The notes under the pieces were generated by a model. It had not been told where the DNA came from, did no database searches, and saw only the letters and a list, made by a program, of their open reading frames with translations. From Pseudonocardiaceae bacterium (lineage in GTDB: Bacteria > Actinomycetota > Actinomycetes > Mycobacteriales > Pseudonocardiaceae): 55,160 bases of DNA. Every line of letters begins with the position of its first letter. Position 1 is the stretch's first letter. The DNA lies in NCBI GenBank assembly GCA_009379845.1, contig WHSZ01000038.1, positions 1 to 55,160 on the forward strand. The letters run 5' to 3'. Positions 42,612 through 51,610 of this stretch are shown piece by piece. Made by a program: the position numbers and the translations under genes.

Positions 42612-43259
42612 TCATGAGTCGCGCGCGTGTCCGTGCAGGAATGCCCGCACCCCGGCGGTGACCATCTCGGTAATCTCCTCTTCGGTGGGTGTGATGGCGC
42701 TGTAGGACGGTTCGACGTCCGAGACGAGCAGCACCAGGTGTATGGCCGTCCGCTCCGGATCATCGCCGCGCAGCAGGCCCCGGTCGGCCAGCTGGCGTAT
42801 CCGGTCGGCGAGCTCGCGGCGGACGCGCTGCGGCCCGGCTTGTTGCCAGGCGTCGATCGCTTCCTTGGGGATGTGTCCTGCGTCGGCGTTAATTTGCCTG
42901 ACCAGGGCGAAATGTTTGGCGTGCTCGGCGGTCATTGGCGTCGCCCAGGCTATGCCGAATTCGATCAGGTCCTGTTCGAGGTCGGTGATCTTGTGGAAAT
43001 GCCGGTCGATGACGGCGATCTGCGCTTCGGCCGCCCGGTTGGCGCTTTCCTGGATGACGCTCTGGAAAAGCTCGGCCTTGTCGGTGAAGTGGTTGTAGAC
43101 GGTGCGCGTGGAGACACCGGCCTCGGCCGCAATCGCGTCGATGCTGGCGCGTGTGTAGCCGTCCCTGGCGAACACCGTGAGAGCGCCAGTGAGGATCGCC
43201 CTGCGTTTGTCCGCCAGCCCGCCGCGGGGGCGCGACTTCGCGGTATCGCTCCTGGTCAC
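42612..43259 (-). CDS. TetR-family transcriptional regulator
   Basis: This 215-residue TetR protein has its HTH at about 18-64 (ILTGALTVFARDGYTRASID, then IAAEAGVSTRTVYNHFTDKA). A C-terminal helical domain follows, of the type found in AcrR/MtrR-like efflux regulators (HFHKITDLEQDLIEFG). GTG at 43259 is preceded by GGAGGG. It is divergent from the FMN reductase and DHA2 pump genes, which it likely represses. Confidence 0.87.
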   Translation of the reverse strand: MTRSDTAKSRPRGGLADKRRAILTGALTVFARDGYTRASIDAIAAEAGVSTRTVYNHFTDKAELFQSVIQESANRAAEAQIAVIDRHFHKITDLEQDLIEFGIAWATPMTAEHAKHFALVRQINADAGHIPKEAIDAWQQAGPQRVRRELADRIRQLADRGLLRGDDPERTAIHLVLLVSDVEPSYSAITPTEEEITEMVTAGVRAFLHGHARDS

Positions 43260-43278
43260 CGATCCCTCCGAGGCATAT

Positions 43279-43316
43279 TTACATTTACCGTTGTAATAAT
43301 TGCCATGCACGTTGTA
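43279..43316 (+). promoter_or_regulatory. Divergent TetR promoter with CGTTGTA direct repeats
   Basis: The AT-rich gap has CGTTGTA at 43289-43295 and 43310-43316, exactly 21 bases (two helical turns) apart. It also has TTAC...GTAA arms at 43279-43296 and a TAATAAT -10-like block at 43294-43300. Such spacing suits two TetR dimers on one DNA face controlling both genes. Confidence 0.45.
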
Positions 43317-43373
43317 TTGTAGCCGGCAAGTCCATCGTGGCCAAGCGGACCACCTAATAACGAGAGGAATCCT

Positions 43374-43979
43374 ATGATCCGTATCGCCATCGTTATCGGC
43401 AGCACCCGGCCCGTGCGTCGTACGGAGGTCGCGGCGCGCTGGGTCGCCGAGGCCGCTGGACGGCATCCAGCCGTCGCGACCGGTGAGGTGACGTTCGAGG
43501 TGGTTGACGTCGCCGAGTACGACTTGCCGTTGCTGGACGAGGACCTGCCTGCGCTATTCGGTGAGTACCGCAACCCGCATACCCAACGGTGGGCGGCGAC
43601 GGTCCGCTCATTCGACGGCTTCGTGTTCGTGACACCGGAGTACAACCACTCGTTCCCGGCGGCACTGAAGAACGCGATCGACTACCTGTTCGCCGAGTGG
43701 AACGACAAGGCGGCCGGGTTCGTCAGCCACGGCGTGCACGGCGGGACCCGCGCCGTTGAGCACCTACGGCTCGCGCTGGCCGAGATGAAGGTGGCGACCG
43801 TGCGAAGCCAGGTCGTGCTGTCCGCGTTCACCGACTTCGCGATCGCCGACCCCACTCAGCCGGGCGAATGCTCGCCGGCTGAACACCAGGAACCGACGCT
43901 CAACGAGATGCTCGATGAGCTCATCGCCTGGGCGCGGGCGATGAAGACGGTGCGCGAGAGCAGCCTGCAGCCAGCCTGA
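43374..43979 (+). CDS. NAD(P)H-dependent FMN reductase/quinone reductase
   Basis: This 201-residue flavodoxin-fold protein has an N-terminal phosphate loop IVIGSTRPVRRTEVAARWVA, FVFVTPEYNHSFPAALKNAI (the conserved PEYN segment) and AGFVSHGVHGGTRAVEHLRL. It reduces FMN or quinones with NAD(P)H. GAGAGGAAT precedes the ATG. It is the first gene of a TetR-controlled run with the DHA2 pump 33 bases on, suggesting a quinone- or drug-detox unit. Confidence 0.87.
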   Translation: MIRIAIVIGSTRPVRRTEVAARWVAEAAGRHPAVATGEVTFEVVDVAEYDLPLLDEDLPALFGEYRNPHTQRWAATVRSFDGFVFVTPEYNHSFPAALKNAIDYLFAEWNDKAAGFVSHGVHGGTRAVEHLRLALAEMKVATVRSQVVLSAFTDFAIADPTQPGECSPAEHQEPTLNEMLDELIAWARAMKTVRESSLQPA

Positions 43980-44012
43980 CCATGCCGTCGACCCGGTCGC
44001 GAGGAGGGGAAT

Positions 44013-45482
44013 ATGGCCATTGTGGACAATGCCGCGCCGGCCCCAGTACGGGCTCGTGGCCGGGATACACTGGCGCTTCTCGTCGTGCTGCTGGGCTACC
44101 TCACTCTGCCCATGCTTATGTCCGGCACGACCATCGCGCTGCCGACGATCGGCACCGCCGTGGGTGCCTCCGGTGCGGCCCTGCAATGGGTCGTCGTCGG
44201 ATACTTCCTGACGGCATCCTCCCTCATGCTGGTGGCCGGCTCGCTCGGTGATCTGTTCGGTCGCCGACGCGTCTTCGCCGCGGGCGCCCTCGTCTACGCC
44301 ACCGGCTCGCTGGCCAGTGCCTTCGCCGGTGGCGTTCTCCTGCTGGACCTGGCCCGGACGGTGTCCGGCATCGGCGCCGCCGGCGTGATGGCTAGCGGCG
44401 GCGCGATCCTCGGCAGCACTTTCACCGGGGCCGCCCGCACCCGGGCGTTCGCGGCGCTGGGCACCACCGCGGGGGTGGGATTGGCGGTCGGCCCGACGCT
44501 GTCGGGCTGGCTGGTCGGCTCGCTCGGCTGGCGTGCGTTCTTCGCTGTGTTCGCCGCCATCGGCCTGCTGATCTTGGCGGGCACGACGGTCATGACGGAG
44601 ACCAGGGCAACGCGGCGGCCCCGCATCGACGCGCTCGGCTCGGTCACCCTCATCGGTGCACTTGCCCTCGTGATGTTCGGCGTCAACCAGGCGGCGGACG
44701 CCGGCTGGGCCAGTGCGAGCGTGCTGCTGCCTCTCGCCGTCGGAATGGGGCTGGCCGTCACGTTCACGGTGATCGAGCGCCATGCCCCGTACCCGGTGCT
44801 GGATCTGGCCGTGTTGCGCAACCGCCGGTTCGCGGCCTGGTGCCTTGCGTGCCTTTTCGTGTCAGCGGGGCCGTCCGGTGTGCTGGCCTTCCTACCCACC
44901 TTCCTGCAGGGCGTCAACGGCGCATCTACCCAACTGGCGGGGCTGACCATGATGCTGCTTACCGCACCGGTGCTGCTCATGCCTCAGGTGGGGGCCTGGG
45001 TGGTGAATCGCGGCGTGGCACCTCGCCTGCTCATCACGATCAGCCTGCTGCTGCTCGCGATCGGCAATGGCTGGCTGACCGTGCTGCACCCCGGTATCGG
45101 CGTCGGGGGATTGGCCGGTCCGCTTCTGACCATCGGGATCGGAATGGGCTTGATGATTGGCACCACGGACGCGCAGGCGATGAACGAGGTGGCGCCTGAG
45201 CGGCTCGGCATGGCAGCCGGTCTGCTCAACACCGTTCGCGGCGGGGGAACCACACTCGTCACCACGCTTTTCGGCACCGCACTGATCAACCTGCTCCAGG
45301 CACGGCTCGGCAGTACCCAGACCGCCGTTGAGGTGGCGGCCGGGAACCTGAACGGGCCCGACCGGGCCACGCATGCCGCATTGCTTTCCGAGGCGTGGCA
45401 TGTCGTGACGTGGTCCGTGGCCGGTTCCTGCGCCGCCGCGGCGATCGGTGTCTGGGTGTTACTCCGACCTGATCGCCGCTGA
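44013..45482 (+). CDS. DHA2-family (14-TM) MFS drug efflux transporter
   Basis: This 489-residue transporter has about fourteen helices. The family motifs are TTIALPTIGTAVGASGAALQ and WVVVGYFLTASSLMLVAGSL, the loop DLFGRRRVFAAG, and motif C AVGPTLSGWLVGSLGWRAFF. It expels drugs or metabolites by proton antiport. It follows the FMN reductase gene closely and is under the divergent TetR, hence inducible efflux is likely. Confidence 0.9.
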   Translation: MAIVDNAAPAPVRARGRDTLALLVVLLGYLTLPMLMSGTTIALPTIGTAVGASGAALQWVVVGYFLTASSLMLVAGSLGDLFGRRRVFAAGALVYATGSLASAFAGGVLLLDLARTVSGIGAAGVMASGGAILGSTFTGAARTRAFAALGTTAGVGLAVGPTLSGWLVGSLGWRAFFAVFAAIGLLILAGTTVMTETRATRRPRIDALGSVTLIGALALVMFGVNQAADAGWASASVLLPLAVGMGLAVTFTVIERHAPYPVLDLAVLRNRRFAAWCLACLFVSAGPSGVLAFLPTFLQGVNGASTQLAGLTMMLLTAPVLLMPQVGAWVVNRGVAPRLLITISLLLLAIGNGWLTVLHPGIGVGGLAGPLLTIGIGMGLMIGTTDAQAMNEVAPERLGMAAGLLNTVRGGGTTLVTTLFGTALINLLQARLGSTQTAVEVAAGNLNGPDRATHAALLSEAWHVVTWSVAGSCAAAAIGVWVLLRPDRR

Positions 45483-45883
45483 ACCCTGCTGTCAGGGCCG
45501 GAAGCGTTGGTTCGGATCCATTCTCGATCGGAGATGATGCCAGCTGTTGCCGTTACTCACGAACACAGCAGATATGGCGGCATGGCCGCGGCTGCCAGCA
45601 CCCCGAATGCCTCCTAGTACGACCGGCCCCATCCGCATCGCCTCGTGCGGGCCTGTGCCGCGACCACGATGCGGTCCTTAATGGACTCGCACTGTCACAT
45701 GGCTCAGCGTGCCCACCGCCAGTCCGGCCGCTGCGGCTGAGAGCGCGCTGATGAAGCCCTGAGAATCTCCCGGGCGCGGTTGCCGCGCCGGGACGCCTGT
45801 GATGCGGTGATGGCGGCTCGATGACCGGCCGAGTTTGTCCCGGTACAGCAGCAATGTGGTGCCGCTGAGTAAGGAGGACCCAG
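45483..45883. other. 401-base gap without a recognised gene
   Basis: Between the DHA2 pump and the sulfatase the sequence holds no ORF with homology that I recognise. A minus-strand frame ending near 45678 has a hydrophobic stretch (FISALSAAAAGLAVGTLSHV) but no plausible start or ribosome site. The last 25 bases carry AAGGAGG, the ribosome site of the sulfatase gene. Confidence 0.5.
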
Positions 45884-47416
45884 ATGACCTCATACCGGGC
45901 CGGCTCCGCGGCGCTCGCCGCGTTGCTCGTCGCTTCGCTGGCGGGCTGCTCGACCGGCGATGGACGCGCCGCGGACTCGGGTGTCGGGGACTCGGGTGCC
46001 GCGACCTCGATCCCGCAGGGCCCGGTGCGCCAGGACGGCGATCGACCGAACATCGTGTACGTGCTGACCGACGACATGGATTCGAGCCTGCTGCGGTACA
46101 TGCCTGAGGTGCAGCGGATGCAGCGCGAGGGCGTGAGTTTTTCCAGCTACTCGGTCACGGACTCGTTGTGTTGCCCGTCGCGGGCTTCGACGCTCGCCGG
46201 GCAATTCCCCCACAACACCGGAATCTTCACCAATGACCCTCCGGATGGCGGATTCCAGGCTTTCCACGACCGCGGCGGTGAGCGATCCACCATCGGCACG
46301 CACTTGCAGCAGGCGGGGTACCGGACCGGGTTCATGGGCAAGTACCTCAACGGCTACCACCCTCGGAACAAGCAGGGCGGGCAGCAGCCCTACGTACCGC
46401 CAGGGTGGAATGAGTGGGCCGTGGCTGGCAACGGATACCCGGGATACAACTACACGCTCAACGAGAACGGCAAGCTGACCACACATGGCGATGAGCCTCG
46501 CGACTACCTCACCGACGTCCTGGCTCGCAAGGGCAACAAGTTCATCCGGCAGAACGCGGAGGCACGACGTCCGTTCTTCCTCGAAGTGTCCACTTTCACC
46601 CCGCACGCGCCGGCCACACCAGCACCGCGTGACAAGGGCGCGTTCCCGGGGCTGACCGCCCCGCGCGGACCGGCGTTCAACGAGGCCGACATGTCGGACA
46701 AGCCGCGGTGGCTGCGCGATCAGCCCGCGCTGTCCCCTAAGCAGGTATCAAAGATCGACCGCAAGTACCGCAAGCGCGCCAAGTCACTGCAGGCCGTCGA
46801 CGACATGCTCCGCCGTTTTCGGGCCACGCTGGAAGCCACCGGCCAGGCCAGCAATACCCACATCGTCTTCAACTCGGACAACGGATTCCACATGGGACAG
46901 CACCGGCTGAAGCCGGGCAAACAGACCGCCTTCAGTACCGACACCAACGTCCCGCTATTCGTAACCGGGCCGGGTGTATCGGCGGGTCGTGTGGCGGAAC
47001 AACAGGTCGAGAACGTCGACCTGCGCCCGACGTTCGCCGAACTCGCCGGGGCACCGCCCGCACCCGACGTGGACGGACACAGCTTCGTGGGCCCGTTGAC
47101 CGGTAAGCCGGCACCGGGCTGGAAAACCGCTTCACTCATTGAGCACCACGGACCGAACACGCGTGCCGGCGATCCGGACCGTCCCGTCAAGGGCGGCGGG
47201 AATCCGCCGACCTATTCGGCGATTCGCACTCCCGACGGGACCTACGTCGAGTACGCGGACGGGCAACGCGAGTACTACGACCGCCGCACCGATCCGCACC
47301 AGCTCACCAACTCCTACAGCACCTTGTCGGCTACCCGCCAAGCCGCATTGCACGACAGGCTCGCCGCACTCGAGCGATGCCGCGGCACCGACCAATGCTG
47401 GGCCGCCGGCCGCTAG
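45884..47416 (+). CDS. Secreted sulfatase (lipoprotein)
   Basis: This 510-residue arylsulfatase-type hydrolase has a lipoprotein signal ending LLVASLAGC, so it acts outside the membrane. PNIVYVLTDDMDSSLL gives the first metal aspartates. CCPSRAS contains the Cys-x-Pro-x-Arg sulfatase motif, the Cys being converted to formylglycine. GKYLNGYHP and NSDNGFHMGQHRL give further metal ligands. GGAGG lies ahead of the ATG. It likely removes sulfate from a glycan or aryl sulfate for nutrition. No formylglycine-generating enzyme is nearby. Confidence 0.9.
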   Translation: MTSYRAGSAALAALLVASLAGCSTGDGRAADSGVGDSGAATSIPQGPVRQDGDRPNIVYVLTDDMDSSLLRYMPEVQRMQREGVSFSSYSVTDSLCCPSRASTLAGQFPHNTGIFTNDPPDGGFQAFHDRGGERSTIGTHLQQAGYRTGFMGKYLNGYHPRNKQGGQQPYVPPGWNEWAVAGNGYPGYNYTLNENGKLTTHGDEPRDYLTDVLARKGNKFIRQNAEARRPFFLEVSTFTPHAPATPAPRDKGAFPGLTAPRGPAFNEADMSDKPRWLRDQPALSPKQVSKIDRKYRKRAKSLQAVDDMLRRFRATLEATGQASNTHIVFNSDNGFHMGQHRLKPGKQTAFSTDTNVPLFVTGPGVSAGRVAEQQVENVDLRPTFAELAGAPPAPDVDGHSFVGPLTGKPAPGWKTASLIEHHGPNTRAGDPDRPVKGGGNPPTYSAIRTPDGTYVEYADGQREYYDRRTDPHQLTNSYSTLSATRQAALHDRLAALERCRGTDQCWAAGR

Positions 47417-47458
47417 CTGCCTACGTCCGAATCGCTTGACCGGGTGCGTACGGCGACT

Positions 47459-48307
47459 TCACGGGAGCAGTCCGGCGCGTCGGGCGGCGCAGACGGTGAG
47501 CCACCGGTTGCCGGTACCCAGCTTGCGCATCGCGGACTGCAGGTAGGCCTTGACGGTGCCGGGGAGGATGCCGAGCTGTTCCGCGACTTGCGCATTCGTG
47601 CGGCCCTGTCCGATGTGTGTCAGGACGGCGAGCTCGCGCGGGGCGAGTCGGATGGTGGGGTGGCGGCCACCTGCGACTTGACCGGTGAGCTTGTTCGCCA
47701 CCTCGGTGAGTCGTTGCCGTACGGTCTCGTCGGTGGTGTGCGCGGCGATGGTCACGAGCTCCGCGTGTGCGTCGCGGAGAGTCTCGACCATCGCCGCGTC
47801 CGCTCCGTCAGAATCGAGCGGCATCGTTGCGGGCGGCTGAGTCGGCGACGTCGACGCTGTGCTGGTGCCGGGAAAGTAACGGGCAACGTGGCGGACGACG
47901 AGCTCGGCCGCGCTGAGTACCCGGTCGCCGATGGCGAGGTCTTGACGTAACGCGCCGTACACCACGCCGTATACCGTCTGGTCAACCACCAGCGGAATAG
48001 CGAACACGGCACGTAACTGCTCGGCTTGAACGGCCTGGTCGTAGTCGTGTGTGATTCCTTGCGCTTCCGGATAATCCCGCACCCACACGGGCCGGCGCAG
48101 GCTGATCGCCTTGCCACCCAACCCGAGACCACATCGAATCTGCAGATTGTGCAGAGCGTGGGTTCTCGCGCCGTCGGTATGGCTGATCACGAAGTCCGAC
48201 GACCGGGATCCCACGCGGCCACCGAAGCAAGTGTCCACTTCGGTCGCGGCGCGGAGGTCGGCCAGGACCTGTTGGAGCTGAGCGTCATCGAGTCGTTGTG
48301 AGCCCAT
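47459..48307 (-). CDS. GAF-domain LuxR-type response regulator
   Basis: This 282-residue regulator has a GAF-like N-terminal domain (about 1-165; ALHNLQIRCGLGLGGKAISL) and a C-terminal LuxR HTH (from LAPRELAVLTHIGQGRTNAQ to VAEQLGILPGTVKAYLQSAM). The helix-turn-helix ends in TVKAYLQSAMRKLG. The domain order is common in actinomycete regulators of aerobic catabolism (acetoacetate and similar). It converges on the sulfatase gene and is divergent from the molybdenum hydroxylase operon across 261 bases, so that operon is its most plausible target. Confidence 0.82.
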   Translation of the reverse strand: MGSQRLDDAQLQQVLADLRAATEVDTCFGGRVGSRSSDFVISHTDGARTHALHNLQIRCGLGLGGKAISLRRPVWVRDYPEAQGITHDYDQAVQAEQLRAVFAIPLVVDQTVYGVVYGALRQDLAIGDRVLSAAELVVRHVARYFPGTSTASTSPTQPPATMPLDSDGADAAMVETLRDAHAELVTIAAHTTDETVRQRLTEVANKLTGQVAGGRHPTIRLAPRELAVLTHIGQGRTNAQVAEQLGILPGTVKAYLQSAMRKLGTGNRWLTVCAARRAGLLP

Positions 48308-48400
48308 CGTGTCTCGCCCTCGTTGGCGATGTCGCGTCGTGGCCGGCAGGCATCAGCCGAAAAATGTTGGTGAAGGCTACCGGCCCTAAAAACAGACAGC

Positions 48401-48418
48401 ATCACCTGATCGCGTGAT
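48401..48418. promoter_or_regulatory. Candidate operator between LuxR-type and Mo-hydroxylase genes
   Basis: ATCAC-CTGATCGC-GTGAT forms a 5-bp inverted repeat with an eight-base spacer in the divergent gap. It is about 94 bases from the LuxR-type start and about 151 from the hydroxylase start. TAACTT near 48523 resembles a -10. Support is moderate to weak. Confidence 0.3.
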
Positions 48419-48568
48419 GAACGATTACGAGACGTTATACCTGCGGGTAGAAGGTGTAGCCCCTAATGGACGGGTGCTGCCCTACTTCCTTTTGGCAGTA
48501 GTTGGCTCGGCTGTGGGCGATCTAACTTTCGTCGGAACTGACTGACCAGCCGCCAACGAGGAGACCTG

Positions 48569-51004
48569 ATGCCACCACGTCGCCCGGCTCAGCGCGCCTC
48601 TCGCCATGCCGAGCCGCCACCGCCGGACACAGCAGAGACAGCACACGACCCGGCATCCGTTGAACCAGCGGCGACTGGACGCCGTCGTTTCCTTGGCTAC
48701 CTGTTGGCGGCACCGGTCCTGGCCACCGCCGCCGAGCTGGGTCGAAGCCTTGCCGGAGACGCGGCAGGCCCGCTGGCGCCGCCGAAGGCAGGAGCCGCGC
48801 CGGCCAACCCGCAGGTCGCCGATGTCTACGACCTTGAGGACCTGCTGACCGATGCGGCGAGGCCGACGTCCAACCTGATCTCGGTCCAGATGAACCCTGA
48901 TGGCACAGCGTCGTTCGCGCTGCCGCGCGCCGAGGTAGGGCAGGGCATCACAACGGCGATCGCCATGGTGATCGCCGAGGAGATGGATCTGCCGCTGGAG
49001 AAGGTCGACGTGACGCTGTCGGACGCGCGTCCGGAACTGATGTTCAATCAGCTGACAGGGGGGACCAACACGATCAACTCGATGTTCACGCCGGTGCGGG
49101 TAGCGGCCGCGCTGGCGAAGGGGAGGTTGCTGGACGCCGCGGCCGCTGAGTTCGACGATCTCAAGTCGACTCTGACTGCCAAGGGTGGCGTCATCCTGTC
49201 GCATGCGGGCCAGAAGCTGACCTACGGAGAGCTGACGGAGAAGGCCGCCAGCAGGGAGACCAAACAGGTTCCCGTCGAGCTCAAGGACGAGTCCAAATTC
49301 AGCATCATGGGCAAGCCAACCAGGCGAGTTGACGCCCTCGATGCGATAACCGGTCGCAAACAGTTCGCAATGGACATGAACGTCCCCGATGCGCTGCCGA
49401 CCATGGTGGCAAGGGCGGACACCATCAATGGAACGCCGAAGGCGGTTGCGAACGCTGATGCGGTGCGGAAGATGCCGGGCGTCACCGATGTCGCGACGAT
49501 CTCCACTGGTGTTGCGGTACGTGCCAAGACGTTTGGGCAATGCATCGACGCCGTCCGGGCACTGGAGATCAGCTGGAACCCTGGTCCGATCGCCACGGAG
49601 TCGGACGAGAGTGTGGAAAAGGAACTGAAGGCGGCGAACCTGCCGCTGGCGGTGCCCGGCGTCCCTGGTGCGACGGTGGTGGAAGCCGAGTACACCTTCG
49701 CCTTCGCCAGCCCCGCGCCGCTTGAGCCCAGTACCGCGATAGCCGACGTCAGGAGGGACAGCGCGGAAATCTGGTCCAGCCTGAAGATCCCGATCACCGC
49801 GCAGGGCGAGATCGCGCAGACGCTCGGTTTGCCGCAGTCCGCGGTGAAGGTTCACGTGGTGACCGGCGGCGGTTCCTTCGGCAGGCGGCTGTTCCACGAC
49901 GCGGCCAGCGACGCGGCCGAGGCGTCCCAGGCGATGGGCAAGCCGGTCAAGCTGATGTGGCACCGTACGGACGAGTGCCGACACGGCAGGGCACACCCGA
50001 TGTCCGTCTCGAAGATCCGGGCGAACGTGCTGAACAACAACGTGGTCTCGTTCGAGCAACACCACGCGAGCGTGCGCACCGATTTCAGCCATGGTTTCGG
50101 TGAGCTCATCAGCGCCACCGCTACCCGGGCGCCGCTTGCCGGGCTCGGCGTGTCAGAAACGATCTTCGAGACCACCCAGCTGGTGCCTTACAGCTTCGGG
50201 CCCACCAAGCAATTGCTGATGGAAACCCATCAAAGCCCCGCGGACAACCAGTACTACGGCGGCTTCAAGACCACCAGCATGCGCAACGTCTACTCGCCGA
50301 ACGTGGTCACCGCGCACGAGCTGTTCGTCGACAAGATCGCCGCGCAGCTGGGTAAGGATCCCTACGAATTCCGCCTTGCCTACGCGAAGGACGAGCACTT
50401 CCGCAAAGTCCTCGAGACCGTCGGCGAAGCCGGCGAGTGGGGCAAGAAACTGCCGGCTGGCATGGCGCAGGGGATCGGCGTGCACCGTGAGTACAAACAG
50501 ACGATGGCATGCCTTGTGGAGATCGATTGTCGACCGGAGACAGTGAATCGTCCTATTCGGAACGGAGTCACCGGTCCGCGGGTCACCAAGGTGGTTTTCG
50601 CGCACATCCCCGGCGGCATGGTGATCAACCCGATGGGGATGGAGGCGCAGCTGCAGGGCGGGATCGTGGACGGTATCGCCATCGCCCTGACGTCAAGCTT
50701 GCACTTGAAGGACGGCCTCTACCTGGAAGGCAGCTGGGACGACTACTTCTACACGAGGCACTGGAACACGCCCCTCGACGTGCAAGTGATCACCCTGCCC
50801 GCCGACAAGAACGAGAAGATGGCCGGTGCGGGCGAAGCCGGGGTGGCTCCGAGCACCGCGGCCACGGCCTGTGCCTACTCCCGGGCCATGGGCAACCAGA
50901 CAAGCTTCTGGCCGATCAACCATGGAACGCTTTCGTTCACGCCGAAACCGAGGAAGCCATCCATCCCCCAATCCCCGACCGACGGCCTCAAGTACGCCTT
51001 CTGA
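48569..51004 (+). CDS. Tat-exported molybdenum hydroxylase large subunit (isoquinoline 1-oxidoreductase beta-like)
   Basis: This 811-residue aldehyde-oxidase/xanthine-dehydrogenase-type subunit carries an N-terminal Tat signal (GRRRFLGYLLAAPVLATAAE), so the folded enzyme is exported. It belongs to the IorB branch, whose domains are cut at PRAEVGQGITTAIAMVIAEE and TGGGSFGRRLFHDAASDAAE. AGAGEAGVAPSTAATACAYS near the C-terminus contains the catalytic Glu. It hydroxylates a C-H next to nitrogen or an aldehyde using water, electrons leaving through the 2Fe-2S subunit. GAGGAGA precedes the ATG. The 2Fe-2S gene follows ten bases on. Confidence 0.88.
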   Translation: MPPRRPAQRASRHAEPPPPDTAETAHDPASVEPAATGRRRFLGYLLAAPVLATAAELGRSLAGDAAGPLAPPKAGAAPANPQVADVYDLEDLLTDAARPTSNLISVQMNPDGTASFALPRAEVGQGITTAIAMVIAEEMDLPLEKVDVTLSDARPELMFNQLTGGTNTINSMFTPVRVAAALAKGRLLDAAAAEFDDLKSTLTAKGGVILSHAGQKLTYGELTEKAASRETKQVPVELKDESKFSIMGKPTRRVDALDAITGRKQFAMDMNVPDALPTMVARADTINGTPKAVANADAVRKMPGVTDVATISTGVAVRAKTFGQCIDAVRALEISWNPGPIATESDESVEKELKAANLPLAVPGVPGATVVEAEYTFAFASPAPLEPSTAIADVRRDSAEIWSSLKIPITAQGEIAQTLGLPQSAVKVHVVTGGGSFGRRLFHDAASDAAEASQAMGKPVKLMWHRTDECRHGRAHPMSVSKIRANVLNNNVVSFEQHHASVRTDFSHGFGELISATATRAPLAGLGVSETIFETTQLVPYSFGPTKQLLMETHQSPADNQYYGGFKTTSMRNVYSPNVVTAHELFVDKIAAQLGKDPYEFRLAYAKDEHFRKVLETVGEAGEWGKKLPAGMAQGIGVHREYKQTMACLVEIDCRPETVNRPIRNGVTGPRVTKVVFAHIPGGMVINPMGMEAQLQGGIVDGIAIALTSSLHLKDGLYLEGSWDDYFYTRHWNTPLDVQVITLPADKNEKMAGAGEAGVAPSTAATACAYSRAMGNQTSFWPINHGTLSFTPKPRKPSIPQSPTDGLKYAF

Positions 51005-51014
51005 GGGAGCTCCC

Positions 51015-51491
51015 ATGCCCGAACACACATTCAAGATCAACGGCAAACAGGTCACGGTCGACGTGGAGGATGACGTTCGCCTGCTCTGGGTGCTGCGCGA
51101 CGTCCTCGGCATCACCGGGCCGAAATACGGTTGCGGCATCAATGTCTGCAAGGCTTGCACCTCCCACATCAACGGCAAGGCGTTCAATCCCTGCTCGGTA
51201 CAGGTGAAAGACATCCAGCCAACCGACGAGGTAACGACCATCGAGGGCCTGCCAGCCACCGCCGGCGCGGAGCTACACCCGATGCAGGACGCCTGGCTCG
51301 ATCTCGACGTCGCGCAATGTGGCTATTGCCAGCCGGGACAGATCATGGCCGCGGTGGCCAAGGTCAACGAGACTCGGCGCAACGGCCATGAGATCGACGA
51401 TGCCGACATAGACGAGATCCGCAACATCTGCCGATGCGGAACCTACTACCGAATTCGACAGGCAATCCAGGCAGGTGCCCAAAACATGTGA
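51015..51491 (+). CDS. (2Fe-2S)-binding subunit of the molybdenum hydroxylase
   Basis: This 158-residue small subunit (IorA-like) has a plant-type 2Fe-2S domain with YGCGINVCKACTSHINGKAF then C, and an all-helical second cluster domain with QCGYCQPGQIMAA and CRCGTYYRIRQAI. It takes electrons from the molybdopterin and passes them to a carrier. There is no Tat signal, so it is probably co-exported bound to the large subunit. GAGGGAG precedes the ATG. The pair needs molybdopterin cytosine dinucleotide cofactor; maturation genes are not adjacent. Confidence 0.9.
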   Translation: MPEHTFKINGKQVTVDVEDDVRLLWVLRDVLGITGPKYGCGINVCKACTSHINGKAFNPCSVQVKDIQPTDEVTTIEGLPATAGAELHPMQDAWLDLDVAQCGYCQPGQIMAAVAKVNETRRNGHEIDDADIDEIRNICRCGTYYRIRQAIQAGAQNM

Positions 51492-51610
51492 CCATCGCGT
51501 TTCCGTCGGCAGCCGCGGCACGGCCGCACCGATTCTGTCCTTAGTGGACACAACTTCCGGAAACTCGGGAGCTGGACGACGTGCTAAAGCGCTCTACTCA
51601 GAGGGATCGA

